64,000 nucleotides of DNA from Ferruginibacter sp. (GCA_019638525.1 JAHBTO010000005.1:81038-145037); one strand, 5' to 3'; numbered from the stretch's first letter, positions 1-8,980 are shown. The notes: a model not told the origin generated them from the sequence alone. Numbers and translations are program-made.

Positions 1-193
1 CTGCGCTATAATTATTTGGATCGAACTTTATTGTGCCTTTTAGTCCCGAAAAATCACCACCGGTTTTTATTCCAAAATTCTTAATTACAAAATGCACCTT
101 ACTCCCATCATCTACCGGTGTAAGAGCTGCCTGTGCTTTTAATAATAATGTAGCAAAAATAAAAATGATAGAAAACGACAAGTATTTTTTCAT
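1..193 (-). CDS. YceI-like secreted protein, N-terminal fragment cut by window edge
   Basis: Read on the minus strand from an ATG at 191-193, this frame stays open to the window edge. The first 64 codons encode a hydrophobic signal peptide (MKKYLSFSIIFIFATLLLKA, ending near an AQA) followed by a segment with VHFVIKNFGIKTGGDFSGLKG. That resembles the first beta strands of the YceI lipocalin-like family, whose members are periplasmic proteins that bind isoprenoid or other lipid ligands. The C-terminal two thirds lie outside the window, so the family call rests on one strand pair. It diverges from the polyketide operon to its right; an isoprenoid-binding protein beside a prenyltransferase is suggestive but unproven. 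Confidence 0.6.
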   Translation of the reverse strand, partial: MKKYLSFSIIFIFATLLLKAQAALTPVDDGSKVHFVIKNFGIKTGGDFSGLKGTIKFDPNNYSA

Positions 194-470
194 TTGGTAT
201 ATCTATTAGTGAACATAAACTAAATTTATTTTAAAGCTACAGCTATTTACAATCTACCATTAAAATAATTTCATATGGTAAAAATGAAACTGTTTGCAAC
301 AATCTTTTTTAACTATTCAAAACTAAAATTTATTATAATAATAAAAACAAACCGAAAAGTATTTTTTGTGAAAGTAAATCCAATTTTATATAAAATTAAC
401 CAATCTGCTAACCTGGTTGATTATTACATCAGGTAATATACTTTTATAAAAATTGCTGGAGAATTAATTT
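194..470. other. Divergent intergenic region upstream of the polyketide operon
   Basis: This 277-base AT-rich gap separates the YceI-like gene (minus) from the UbiA gene (plus) and must hold both promoters. I find no clear TAnnTTTG element. Near the UbiA start there is a small inverted repeat ATTAC-atcag-GTAAT at 423-437, and a GGAG at 458-461 that serves as the ribosome binding site for the TTG start at 471. The repeat arms are only 5 bp, so an operator role is speculation. Confidence 0.4.
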
Positions 471-1349
471 TTGACTGTAATTTTAGTAAAACATATTTTG
501 TTGCAAAATTCTACCATACAACTTCTTCGATTTAAGTTTTCATTTTTCCTGATGCCCGTATTTTGGTTTGCTTTAAGCCAGGTACAGCATATTAATACAG
601 TACATACTTTTCTCGTTTTTATCATTTTACATTTACTGGTTTATCCTGCAAGTAATGGCTATAACAGCTATATGGATAAAGACACCGAAAGTATTGGAGG
701 CATTGAAAAACCCATGCAGCCCACCCAACAATTGTTTTATTGTACTGTTATTTTAGATTGTTTGGCTATTATACTCAGTTACTTTATCAGTTTAATGTTT
801 ATGCTGGGTATTATGGGTTATATACTTGCATCAAAAGCTTATAGCTGGCGCCCAATTCGTTTAAAAAAATATCCAATTACAGGGTATTTAACTGTTGTTG
901 TTTTTCAGGGTTGCCTTACCTTTTTATTGGTAATGCATGGTTGCAGTGTTGAAAAAATAACACAAGTGCCTGTTTTAGGTATAATTAGTGCTGGCCTGCT
1001 TATTGGGGGCTTTTACCCACTTACACAAATTTACCAGCACCGGCAGGATAAAGAAGATGGCGTAATTTCGATAAGCAGCCTGTTGGGTTACAAAGGCACA
1101 TTTATTTTTACAGGTATTATTTATATACTGGCAGTTTGTGCCCTGGGGATTTATCTTATAAACAAACAGGAAGAAAAGAATTTTTTTATTATACAATTGT
1201 TTTTTATTCCTGTTGTTGTATATTTCATTTGGTGGTTAAAAAAAGTTTTTGAAAATAATAGCGCCGCTAATTATAAAAATACCATGCAAATGAATATACT
1301 GGCATCTATTTGTAGCAATATTGCGTTTATAACTTTATTAATACTTTAA
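471..1349 (+). CDS. UbiA-family prenyltransferase
   Basis: A 292-residue integral membrane protein with eight or nine hydrophobic helices. UbiA enzymes transfer a polyprenyl chain from its diphosphate to an aromatic or other acceptor inside the membrane. Both Asp-rich Mg-diphosphate motifs are intact: N65-SYM-D69 followed by D71, and D193-KE-D196 in the QDKEDG segment. No ATG lies before residue 28, so the start is the TTG at 471, supported by GGAG at 458-461. It is the first gene of a four-gene operon; its stop is six bases before the polyketide synthase start. The acceptor is probably the polyketide made next door (inference). The chain length donor cannot be read from sequence. Confidence 0.85.
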   Translation: MTVILVKHILLQNSTIQLLRFKFSFFLMPVFWFALSQVQHINTVHTFLVFIILHLLVYPASNGYNSYMDKDTESIGGIEKPMQPTQQLFYCTVILDCLAIILSYFISLMFMLGIMGYILASKAYSWRPIRLKKYPITGYLTVVVFQGCLTFLLVMHGCSVEKITQVPVLGIISAGLLIGGFYPLTQIYQHRQDKEDGVISISSLLGYKGTFIFTGIIYILAVCALGIYLINKQEEKNFFIIQLFFIPVVVYFIWWLKKVFENNSAANYKNTMQMNILASICSNIAFITLLIL

Positions 1350-1355
1350 AAAATA

Positions 1356-2453
1356 TTGAGCAAGATTATATCCATAGCAACCAATGTACCTGCCTATAAG
1401 CACGACCAAAACGAGATATGCCAATTTGCAGATAAGATTTACAATGCAAATGCCGATGAAAGCAGGAAATACAGATATTTATATAACCATAGCGGAATAA
1501 AAACAAGATACTCGATAGTGCCCGATTATACCCTGCCTGCATCTGAACGAAGTTTTTTCCCCACTTCCGAAAACCTGGAACCTTTTCCCGATATGGATAA
1601 ACGTATGCAATGGTATACTGCACATGCAACTCCTTTATCTATAAAAACAATAGAAGAATGTATTTCCGGCAAAATAAACAAGAATGAAATAACCCACCTG
1701 ATAACAGTTAGCTGCACAGGATTAAGTGCACCGGGGCTTGATCTTGATATTATGGAAGCGATGGATTTACCAAAAGAAATTTTTCGCACTTCGGTAAATT
1801 TTATGGGTTGTTATGCTGCTATTCATGCATTTAAACTGGCCGATGCTTTATGTAAATCATCTAAAAATGCAAATGTGGTAGTGGTATGTACCGAGCTTTG
1901 CACCTTACATTTTCAAAAAGAAAATACAATAGATAATATTACTGCCACCATTTTATTTGGCGATGGTTGTGCAGCCGTGTTAATGCAAAGTAACCCGGCA
2001 GAAAAAGGAATTTCATTTGATAGTTTCTTTTCGCAAGTTGCATTTAAAGGCAAACCCGATATGGCCTGGACACTTTCGGCAAAAGGATTTTTAATGACTT
2101 TAACAGGCTATGTACCCGAACTGGTACAGGAAGACTTTGATTCATTATTTTCTGCTGCATTAAAAAACTCGTCGCTTAATAAAGAATCAATCACACATTG
2201 GTGTTTCCATCCCGGTGGTAAAAAGATACTGGAAGCCATTGAAAAAAGTATTGCACTGCCGGCAGATAGTTTACAACATTCATACAAGATACTCAGTAAC
2301 TATGGCAACATGAGCTCTTCTACCATTGTATTTGTATTGCAGGATATTTTTAACAGCATTAAAAACAATGTTGCACAAAAACCTGCAAAAATATTTGGCG
2401 CCGCCTTTGGCCCCGGCCTCACTATGGAAACATTCATCGCATCGTATGATTAA
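1356..2453 (+). CDS. Type III polyketide synthase (chalcone/alkylresorcinol synthase-like)
   Basis: 365 residues, normal length for a type III PKS, a soluble homodimeric ketosynthase that extends an acyl-CoA starter with malonyl-CoA and cyclises the chain to a pyrone, resorcinol or phloroglucinol. The catalytic triad is complete: Cys120 in VSCTGLSAPG, His285 in CFHPGG, Asn318 in YGNMSS. The start is a TTG at 1356, giving MSKIISIATNVPA, a typical family N-terminus; the first internal Met is near residue 80, so a later start is excluded. The next gene starts inside its last codons (ATG at 2446), which implies translational coupling. Starter unit and ring type cannot be deduced; alkylresorcinol or alkylpyrone products are the commonest in bacteria with neighbouring methyltransferase and flavoprotein genes. 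Confidence 0.93.
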   Translation: MSKIISIATNVPAYKHDQNEICQFADKIYNANADESRKYRYLYNHSGIKTRYSIVPDYTLPASERSFFPTSENLEPFPDMDKRMQWYTAHATPLSIKTIEECISGKINKNEITHLITVSCTGLSAPGLDLDIMEAMDLPKEIFRTSVNFMGCYAAIHAFKLADALCKSSKNANVVVVCTELCTLHFQKENTIDNITATILFGDGCAAVLMQSNPAEKGISFDSFFSQVAFKGKPDMAWTLSAKGFLMTLTGYVPELVQEDFDSLFSAALKNSSLNKESITHWCFHPGGKKILEAIEKSIALPADSLQHSYKILSNYGNMSSSTIVFVLQDIFNSIKNNVAQKPAKIFGAAFGPGLTMETFIASYD

Positions 2454-3153
2454 CCTTACACACCGGTCATACAAAAAAGAATTGCTGGATAATGATGATA
2501 TCCCTTTTGATGATATTAAACAAAACATGCGTGAATTGAATATCATCAACACTAAGCTTGGCGGCCATGCCATTACCATTAAAGGTTTAAGAAAAATAAT
2601 TTCAGGCATCAGTAATAAAAATAAATTACACATTTGCGAAATAGGCTGTGGCGGTGGCGATAACCTGGAAGCTATTGATAAATTTTGTAAAAAAAATAAC
2701 CTTTCTGTAACTTTTACTGGTATCGATATTAAAAGCGAATGTATTGCTTATGCAAAACAGCAATACCCACAACTTGATGCTGATTGGATGACAACCGACT
2801 ACAGGCTTGCAGATTTTAATAATCAAAAACCTGATATCATTTTCTCATCGCTTTTTTGCCATCATTTTACAGATGAAGAATTAGTTTATATGCTGCAATG
2901 GATGAAATCAAATGCATCTGCTGGTTTTTTTATAAACGACCTGCACCGGCATTTACTGGCTTATTTTAGTATAAAATGGATTACTGCTGCTTTCTCTAAA
3001 TCTTATCTTGTAAAAAATGATGCAGCTTTATCTGTAGCCCGTGGCTTTAAAAAAAAAGAATGGAAAAATATTTTTAAAAAAGCCGGTATTAAAAATTATT
3101 CAATTTCCTGGCAATGGGCTTTCCGGCACCTGGTAACCTGTAAAAATGGATAA
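2446..3153 (+). CDS. Class I SAM-dependent methyltransferase of the polyketide operon
   Basis: 235 residues from an ATG at 2446 that overlaps the end of the polyketide synthase gene by eight bases. An open frame continues upstream to 2326, but the overlapping ATG fits the operon and the protein start. The SAM-binding glycine motif ICEIGCGGGDNLEAI is at about residues 63-77, with the acidic end of strand 2 (GIDIK) about 30 residues later. It probably O- or C-methylates the polyketide core, as the methyltransferase does in the Streptomyces srs-type phenolic lipid pathway, although it belongs to a different methyltransferase family from SrsB. The following flavoprotein gene starts inside it. Confidence 0.85.
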   Translation: MINLTHRSYKKELLDNDDIPFDDIKQNMRELNIINTKLGGHAITIKGLRKIISGISNKNKLHICEIGCGGGDNLEAIDKFCKKNNLSVTFTGIDIKSECIAYAKQQYPQLDADWMTTDYRLADFNNQKPDIIFSSLFCHHFTDEELVYMLQWMKSNASAGFFINDLHRHLLAYFSIKWITAAFSKSYLVKNDAALSVARGFKKKEWKNIFKKAGIKNYSISWQWAFRHLVTCKNG

Positions 3154-4285
3154 TACACAACTATATGACACTTGTATCATTGGCGGTGGATTGGCCGGGC
3201 TTGCCTTATCTATACAACTGGCAAAACATGGTTATAAGGTAGCGCTTTTTGAAAAAGAAACTTTTCCTTTTCATAAAGTTTGTGGCGAATACATAAGCCT
3301 CGAAAGCTGGAACTTTATTCAAAAACTTGGGTATCCGCTTTCAGACGCCGGCTTACCCATCATAAAAAAACTTTTGGTAAGTGCACCCAATGGAAACCAG
3401 TTGCAGCAAAGCCTGCCGCTAGGTGGCTTTGGTATCAGCCGGTATAAATTAGATAATGACTTAAAAGAGATGGCCACATCAAACAATGTGCATGTTTTTG
3501 AAAACTGTAAAGTGAATGCTGTTGATTTTAACAATGAAATTTTTCAATTGCAAACTACAGCAGGCCAATTTAATTGCCGTATTTGTTGCGGCAGTTTTGG
3601 CAAACGAAGTAATCTTGATGTAAAGTGGAACCGTAGTTTTATAAAACGTAAACCTAATAAACTCGATAACTTCATCGCAGTAAAATACCATATCAACATC
3701 AACCATCCACATGACACTATCGCCTTACACAATTTTAAAGATGGCTATTGTGGAATTTCAAAAATTGAAGACGACAAGTATTGCCTTTGCTATCTTACCA
3801 ATGCACAAAACTTAAAAAAATGCAACAACTCCATCCAGCAAATGGAAAAAGAAATATTGTATAAAAATCCACATCTTAAAAAAATCTTTACAGGCTGCCG
3901 GTTCTTGTACCAATCGCCGGTTACCATTTCACAAATATCATTCAATAAAAAATCGCAGGTTGAAAACCATGTATTACTTATTGGCGATGCAGCCGGTATG
4001 ATAACCCCGCTTTGCGGCAATGGTATGAGCATGGCCTTGCATGGCAGTAAGATAGCGGCATTATTGGTTGATAATTTTTTAAAAAACAAAATTAGCAGGC
4101 AACAACTAGAGTCAAGATATACTGTAGCCTGGAAAAAAATTTTTGAAAGCAGGTTGCGTTACGGCAGGTACATTCAAACGCTTTTTGGAAAAACCTGGGT
4201 CACTAATTTTTTTATTGCTGTTTTAAAAAAGTTACCTTTCCTTACAAAAAAACTTATCAGGCAAACTCACGGCCAGCCGTTTTAG
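3146..4285 (+). CDS. FAD-dependent oxidoreductase (geranylgeranyl reductase / aromatic hydroxylase type)
   Basis: 379 residues. The N-terminal FAD-binding fold is clear: CIIGGGLAGLALSIQLAK at about residues 10-27, ending in the acidic FEKE, then an HKVCGEYIS stretch. The second FAD motif, LLIGDAAGMITPLCGNGM, lies near residue 280. This layout is shared by flavin aromatic hydroxylases and geranylgeranyl reductases, so the enzyme may hydroxylate the polyketide ring to a quinol or reduce its prenyl chain. Its ATG overlaps the methyltransferase by eight bases and it closes the operon. The ATP-grasp gene converges on it with a gap of only six bases. Family is certain; substrate is inferred. Confidence 0.85.
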   Translation: MDNTQLYDTCIIGGGLAGLALSIQLAKHGYKVALFEKETFPFHKVCGEYISLESWNFIQKLGYPLSDAGLPIIKKLLVSAPNGNQLQQSLPLGGFGISRYKLDNDLKEMATSNNVHVFENCKVNAVDFNNEIFQLQTTAGQFNCRICCGSFGKRSNLDVKWNRSFIKRKPNKLDNFIAVKYHININHPHDTIALHNFKDGYCGISKIEDDKYCLCYLTNAQNLKKCNNSIQQMEKEILYKNPHLKKIFTGCRFLYQSPVTISQISFNKKSQVENHVLLIGDAAGMITPLCGNGMSMALHGSKIAALLVDNFLKNKISRQQLESRYTVAWKKIFESRLRYGRYIQTLFGKTWVTNFFIAVLKKLPFLTKKLIRQTHGQPF

Positions 4286-4291
4286 TTTTAA

Positions 4292-5338
4292 TTAAATTAA
4301 TGCATCGGCCTGTTTTATTAATTTATAGTGTGCTTTAATATGGGCAATAAAAAGTTTACCTTTTTTAAAAGGCCATGGTTTAATACCCTGCTTACTATTA
4401 TATTTACAAATTTGATAGAGCGCTTTCCAATGCTTTAAAATTTCCTTGTATGCACCTATTAAAGTATAACCGGTATCATAAAAATGATTTGGTTCTGCAC
4501 CACATCCATTGTATTCAAGTATGGTAAAATTTTTTTCGTTCTTTAAGTCTTCCACATTTGTGCACATAATATCGTACCTGCCATAAAAAAAATCATCTAC
4601 CTTAAAACTTAATTTATCAAAAATGGCAAGCAGTTTGTCATCAATATGCTCTTTTAAATCAATAAAATGAGCGCCACGGTTATGGTTAGCCGCATAGCTA
4701 AGCATATATTTTTCATTGGCTGGCAATACAAGGTGCCAGCGATCTTTATGTTTATTATATAATTCAGTCACACGCTTTTTCCCTTTGGGATGCTGTTTCA
4801 CCAATGCTTCCAAAGTATCGGTTCCATTACCAATTACTTGCAATGGTATCTTGTGTAAAAACCCTGTTATCATACCTTTTTTTTGCAGCGGATGTCGGAT
4901 ATAAAACACACTTACTTCCATAGGATAACTTACTAATGCCTGCACAATATATTCAACAGGTACTTTCTTATGGTAATTTTTAAAATCGGTCTGTGTATTT
5001 ATTTTTCTAAATAAAATTCCCTGGCATCCAACTTCGGGCTTTACAATAAAAGGATATTGGATGCCACTATTTTGCAAACCCGCCAGGGCTTGTTCAAAAT
5101 CCTGCTGCGGCAATACATTAAAAGTTGCGGGATAAAAGTTTTTGGGTAGCAGCTTGTACATTTCTTTTTTGGGTTCTCCATCCATACCGCCAAAAGTTAT
5201 CTTGGGATTGCTGGGAGTAAAAAACCAAACCGAACGGGATTTAAGCATATACCAAAGCCATACCGGTGCAATGGGTGCATATAATAATTTAAATGGCCAG
5301 GCTTCCCAGTTTGTAATTCGGTGTAAGATATTTTTCAC
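4292..5338 (-). CDS. ATP-grasp domain protein (D-Ala-D-Ala ligase-like)
   Basis: 348 residues with a GTG start (MKNILHRITN). The N-terminal 50 residues are rich in Trp and hydrophobic residues and may sit on the membrane. The core looks like an ATP-grasp fold: PFIVKPEVGCQGILFRK (ATP-lysine and loop, around residue 100), the YIVQALV hinge strand, and a C-terminal ILEYNGCGAEPNHF with the Glu and Asn that would bind Mg-ATP. ATP-grasp enzymes join a carboxylate to an amine or similar nucleophile through an acyl phosphate; the substrate here is unknown. It converges on the polyketide operon, so it is not co-transcribed with it. Confidence 0.72.
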   Translation of the reverse strand: MKNILHRITNWEAWPFKLLYAPIAPVWLWYMLKSRSVWFFTPSNPKITFGGMDGEPKKEMYKLLPKNFYPATFNVLPQQDFEQALAGLQNSGIQYPFIVKPEVGCQGILFRKINTQTDFKNYHKKVPVEYIVQALVSYPMEVSVFYIRHPLQKKGMITGFLHKIPLQVIGNGTDTLEALVKQHPKGKKRVTELYNKHKDRWHLVLPANEKYMLSYAANHNRGAHFIDLKEHIDDKLLAIFDKLSFKVDDFFYGRYDIMCTNVEDLKNEKNFTILEYNGCGAEPNHFYDTGYTLIGAYKEILKHWKALYQICKYNSKQGIKPWPFKKGKLFIAHIKAHYKLIKQADALI

Positions 5339-5454
5339 TTATATATGATTGCTGCGAAGATATTTAAAATGTATGTGTCCAAAAGGAACTTTGCCAAAGA
5401 ATATGCAATAACTTATTTTTGTTTTATCTTATCATACCAAATTAAGATAATATT

Positions 5455-6234
5455 ATGCAGGTACCAACAATGGCCCAAATGGCGGCAAATGGCCAAAGCC
5501 CCGAAGTTTTATTTTGGGTGGGATGTGCCGGAAGTTTTGATCAGCGGGCACAAAAAATAACAAAGGCATTTGTAACCATACTTCATAAAGTTGGCATCAA
5601 CTATGCCATTTTAGGCAAAGAAGAAATGTGCAATGGCGATCCTGCCCGCAGGGCCGGTAACGAATTTATGTTTCAGATGATGGCATACCAAAACATTCAA
5701 ATATTAAATGGATATGGCATTAAGAAAATAGTAACAGCCTGCCCCCATTGTTTTAATATTTTTAAAAATGAATATCCCGAGCTGGGCGGTAATTATGAAG
5801 TAATTCATCATGCTACATTTTTACAACAATTAATAGATGAAGGAAAAATAACGATGGTGGGTGGCGGAACATTTAAGGGCAAAAAAATTACTTACCACGA
5901 TAGTTGCTACCTGGGCCGTGCCAACAATATTTATGAAGCCCCACGAAAAGTATTAGAAGCCCTGGATGTTTCATTAATTGAAATGAAACGGTGCAAAAGC
6001 AACGGGCTTTGTTGTGGCGCCGGGGGCGCTCAAATGTTTAAGGAAGAAGAAAAAGGCGATATAAGGATTAATATTGAACGTACCAATGAAGCCATTGCAA
6101 CCGGCGCCAATGTAATTGCTGCCGCCTGCCCGTTTTGTAACACTATGCTTACAGATGGTGTTAAAAACAGCAACAAAGAAGATGATGTACAGGTAATGGA
6201 TATTGCTGAACTTGTAGCGGCATCTATGCAATAA
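5455..6234 (+). CDS. CCG-domain (Fe-S)-binding protein, heterodisulfide reductase B / LutA type
   Basis: 259 residues with two cysteine-rich CCG-type halves: WVGCAGSFD near residue 24, CNGDPARR, ACPHCFNIF, then HDSCYLGR, GLCCGAGGAQMF and AACPFCNTM. Proteins of this family bind non-cubane or standard Fe-S clusters and pass electrons to quinones or disulfides (HdrB, GlpC, LutA). The protein is soluble, with no signal or membrane segment. The ATG at 5455 gives MQVPTMAQMAANGQSPEVLF, close to the family N-terminus. In relatives I recall this gene following one for a membrane 4Fe-4S partner; here the upstream neighbour is the divergent ATP-grasp gene. The next gene follows after 26 bases and is probably co-transcribed. 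Confidence 0.85.
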   Translation: MQVPTMAQMAANGQSPEVLFWVGCAGSFDQRAQKITKAFVTILHKVGINYAILGKEEMCNGDPARRAGNEFMFQMMAYQNIQILNGYGIKKIVTACPHCFNIFKNEYPELGGNYEVIHHATFLQQLIDEGKITMVGGGTFKGKKITYHDSCYLGRANNIYEAPRKVLEALDVSLIEMKRCKSNGLCCGAGGAQMFKEEEKGDIRINIERTNEAIATGANVIAAACPFCNTMLTDGVKNSNKEDDVQVMDIAELVAASMQ

Positions 6235-6260
6235 AAAATTAAAAATATTTCATTACAAAT

Positions 6261-6776
6261 ATGAACCTCAATTTTACAGAACATATACCCTCAGATTTTG
6301 ATGATAACTCAAAGGTTTGGATTTATCAAAGCAGCAGATTGTTCCTTATAAACGAAGCATTGCAAATGGAAGAGATGCTGAACGACTTTGCTGCCAATTG
6401 GAAAAGCCACGGCGATGATGTTAAGGGATATGCCGGCTTATTGTTTGGCCGGTTCATCATTATTATGGCCGATGAAACAGCTACGGGCATCAGTGGCTGT
6501 AGTACCGACAGCTCGGTAAGGATGGTAAAATTAATTGAACAAAAATTTAATGTGCAGATGTTTAACCGGGAAACACTGGCATTTGTATTGAAAGATAAAA
6601 TTGAACTGCTGCCATTAAACCAGCTTGAATATGCAGTTAACAACAATTTTATAAATGCAGATACGTTGTACTTCAATAATACAGTAAATACAAAAAAAGA
6701 TTTATTACAAAACTGGATTATCCCTTTAAAAAATAGCTGGCTGGTAAAACGATTACCCCAATTGGCAACACCATAA
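6261..6776 (+). CDS. Conserved Bacteroidota protein of unknown function
   Basis: 171 residues, soluble, no signal peptide. I recognise the type as a conserved companion of the CCG Fe-S protein in Bacteroidota, where databases sometimes label it ABC transporter ATPase. There is no Walker A, Walker B or signature motif here, so that label is not supported. Visible parts are a FGRFIIIMADETATGISGCS stretch (about residues 65-84) with a Cys and several small residues, and a hydrophobic-acidic C-terminal half. It probably shares an operon with the upstream gene. Function unknown. Confidence 0.75.
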   Translation: MNLNFTEHIPSDFDDNSKVWIYQSSRLFLINEALQMEEMLNDFAANWKSHGDDVKGYAGLLFGRFIIIMADETATGISGCSTDSSVRMVKLIEQKFNVQMFNRETLAFVLKDKIELLPLNQLEYAVNNNFINADTLYFNNTVNTKKDLLQNWIIPLKNSWLVKRLPQLATP

Positions 6777-6906
6777 AACATTAAGTTGCAAAAATCAATA
6801 CCTACATGCTTGTTTTATTGAAATGCATAAACCCTTTATCGTTAACATATATATAAGATGCAGTTTACCTATGTATCATTATTTTTAATTCCAAAAAAAG
6901 AAATCT

Positions 6907-8931
6907 ATGACCAGGATTGTGAAATGTATAGTAGCTGCCGGTTTATTGCTTGCAGTTATTACTACCAATGCCCAAACAACAAAATTTATTGATGTAGCAA
7001 ATATGGACCTGTCGGTAAAACCCGGCGATAATTTTTACCTGTATGCCAATGGTAACTGGATAAAAAATACACCGGTGCCTGCATCTAAAACAAGGTGGGG
7101 CAGCTTTGATGCTTTAGGCGAGGAAAGTTCGCAGGCATTAAAAGGCCTGTTGGAAGATGCAGCAAAAAAACCCGGAGAGAATGATATAATGAAACGTGTA
7201 GGCGATTATTATGCCAGTGGCATGGACAGCACCGCCATTGAAAAACTGGGCTATCAACCTATAAAGCCCTACCTGGATGCAATAAAAGACCTTGCATCAA
7301 AAGCGCAGGTATTAACCTACATAAATTATTTACGTGCCAATTCAATCTGCTCGCCTTTGTACCGTATTGGCGTAGGGCAGGATGCTAAAAATGTAACGCA
7401 ATATATTATCAATATTGGCCAGGGAGGCACTACCCTGCCCGACCGGGATTATTATTTAAAAAATGATGCCCGCAGTTCAAAAATACGCACCGAGTATGCA
7501 GCCTATATTGCAAAACTATTTTCACTATGCGGATTGGAAGAATACAAGGCATTGGCAAATTCTTTTACTGTCATACACATAGAAACTGTTTTGGCTGGCG
7601 CACAAATGAGCCGTGTAGAAATGCGAAACCCCGAAAAACTTTATAACAAATTTTCTATTGCAGGCTTAACCGCTATAACACCTAATTTAAACTGGCAGGA
7701 TATATTACCACAGCTTGGTTATAAAACTATAGTTGACAACATGGTTGTTAGTAACCCAAAATTTATGAAAACTGTAGATTCGTTATTAAGCGCTGTGCCT
7801 TTAGAAGACTGGAAAATTTACCTGCAATGGAATGTAATGAAAGATGCTGCGCCCTACCTGAGCAGCGATTTTGTAAAAGCAAACTTTTTATTTAACCAGG
7901 CGCTTAGCGGCCAAAAAGAACAAACCCCACGCTGGCAACGCATGAGCAGTTTGGTTGACAGGCAACTGGGCGACCTGCTGGGCCAGTTATATGTAGATAA
8001 ATATTTTAACCAGGCAGCTAAAGTGCGTATGCTTGAACTGGTTAAAAACCTGGAGCAAACTTTTGACAACCGCATTAGAAAATTAGACTGGATGAGCGCC
8101 GAAACAAAACAGCGGGCATTAGCCAAATTACATGCGTTTGTAGAAAAAATTGGCTTCCCGGATAAATGGAAAAACTATGACGGACTTGTAATTAAAAGAG
8201 ACGATTTCCTGGGTAATGTACGCCGTTGCAACCAATGGCATTATAATTACAATATCAACAAACTGGGTAAACCAATTGATAAAACCGAATGGGGAATGAC
8301 ACCACCTACTGTAAATGCATATTACAGCGCTCAAAAAAATGAAATTGTTTTTCCGGCAGGTATTTTACGTTTACCATTTTTTGATTTTAAAGCGGATGAT
8401 GCTATTAATTATGGAGGCATTGGCGCAGTAATAGGCCACGAGATGACGCATGGATTTGATGACCAGGGAAGGCAATTTGATGCTGATGGCAACCTCAACG
8501 ATTGGTGGACCAAAGCCGATGCAGACGAATTTAAAAAACGTGCCGATGAAGTTGTGAAACAATATGATGCATACACCATTCTTGACACTTTACATGTAAA
8601 TGGCAGGTTAACACTTGGCGAAAACCTGGCCGACCTTGGTGGTTTAAGCATAGCTTACGAAGCATTTAAAAATACTAAAGAAGGCAAAAGCAATAAAAAA
8701 ATTGATGGGTTTACACCCGATCAGCGTTTCTTTTTAAACTGGAGCCAGATATGGCGAAATAATATTTTACCCGAAGCAGCAGCACAACGTATTCTTACCG
8801 ACAGCCACTCACCGGGCATGTACCGCAGTAATGGCCCCTTAACCAATATGGATGCTTTTTATAAAGCCTTTAATGTAAAACCCGGCGATGCAATGTACAA
8901 AGCGCCTGATAAAAGAATAAAAATTTGGTGA
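6907..8931 (+). CDS. M13-family zinc metallopeptidase (neprilysin/PepO-like)
   Basis: 674 residues with an N-terminal signal peptide (hydrophobic to about residue 22, ending TNAQ). M13 peptidases cut short peptides; this one should be periplasmic or surface-exposed. The zinc site is complete: H511-E-M-T-H515 in VIGHEMTHGFDDQG and the third ligand Glu572 in GENLADLGG. NAYYSAQKNEIVFPAGIL upstream is the usual substrate-binding strand of the family. Length is normal. It stands alone and ends at a strong terminator at 8948-8980. Confidence 0.95.
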   Translation: MTRIVKCIVAAGLLLAVITTNAQTTKFIDVANMDLSVKPGDNFYLYANGNWIKNTPVPASKTRWGSFDALGEESSQALKGLLEDAAKKPGENDIMKRVGDYYASGMDSTAIEKLGYQPIKPYLDAIKDLASKAQVLTYINYLRANSICSPLYRIGVGQDAKNVTQYIINIGQGGTTLPDRDYYLKNDARSSKIRTEYAAYIAKLFSLCGLEEYKALANSFTVIHIETVLAGAQMSRVEMRNPEKLYNKFSIAGLTAITPNLNWQDILPQLGYKTIVDNMVVSNPKFMKTVDSLLSAVPLEDWKIYLQWNVMKDAAPYLSSDFVKANFLFNQALSGQKEQTPRWQRMSSLVDRQLGDLLGQLYVDKYFNQAAKVRMLELVKNLEQTFDNRIRKLDWMSAETKQRALAKLHAFVEKIGFPDKWKNYDGLVIKRDDFLGNVRRCNQWHYNYNINKLGKPIDKTEWGMTPPTVNAYYSAQKNEIVFPAGILRLPFFDFKADDAINYGGIGAVIGHEMTHGFDDQGRQFDADGNLNDWWTKADADEFKKRADEVVKQYDAYTILDTLHVNGRLTLGENLADLGGLSIAYEAFKNTKEGKSNKKIDGFTPDQRFFLNWSQIWRNNILPEAAAQRILTDSHSPGMYRSNGPLTNMDAFYKAFNVKPGDAMYKAPDKRIKIW

Positions 8932-8947
8932 TATAATCAATTATTAA

Positions 8948-8980
8948 AAAAACGGGATGCAAAAAAAGCATCCCGTTTTT
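8948..8980 (+). terminator. Rho-independent terminator after the M13 peptidase gene
   Basis: A perfect stem AAAAACGGGATGC (8948-8960) pairs with GCATCCCGTTTTT (8968-8980) around a seven-base A loop, with U-rich flanks on both sides, so it may work in both directions. It lies 17 bases after the peptidase stop. Confidence 0.92.
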
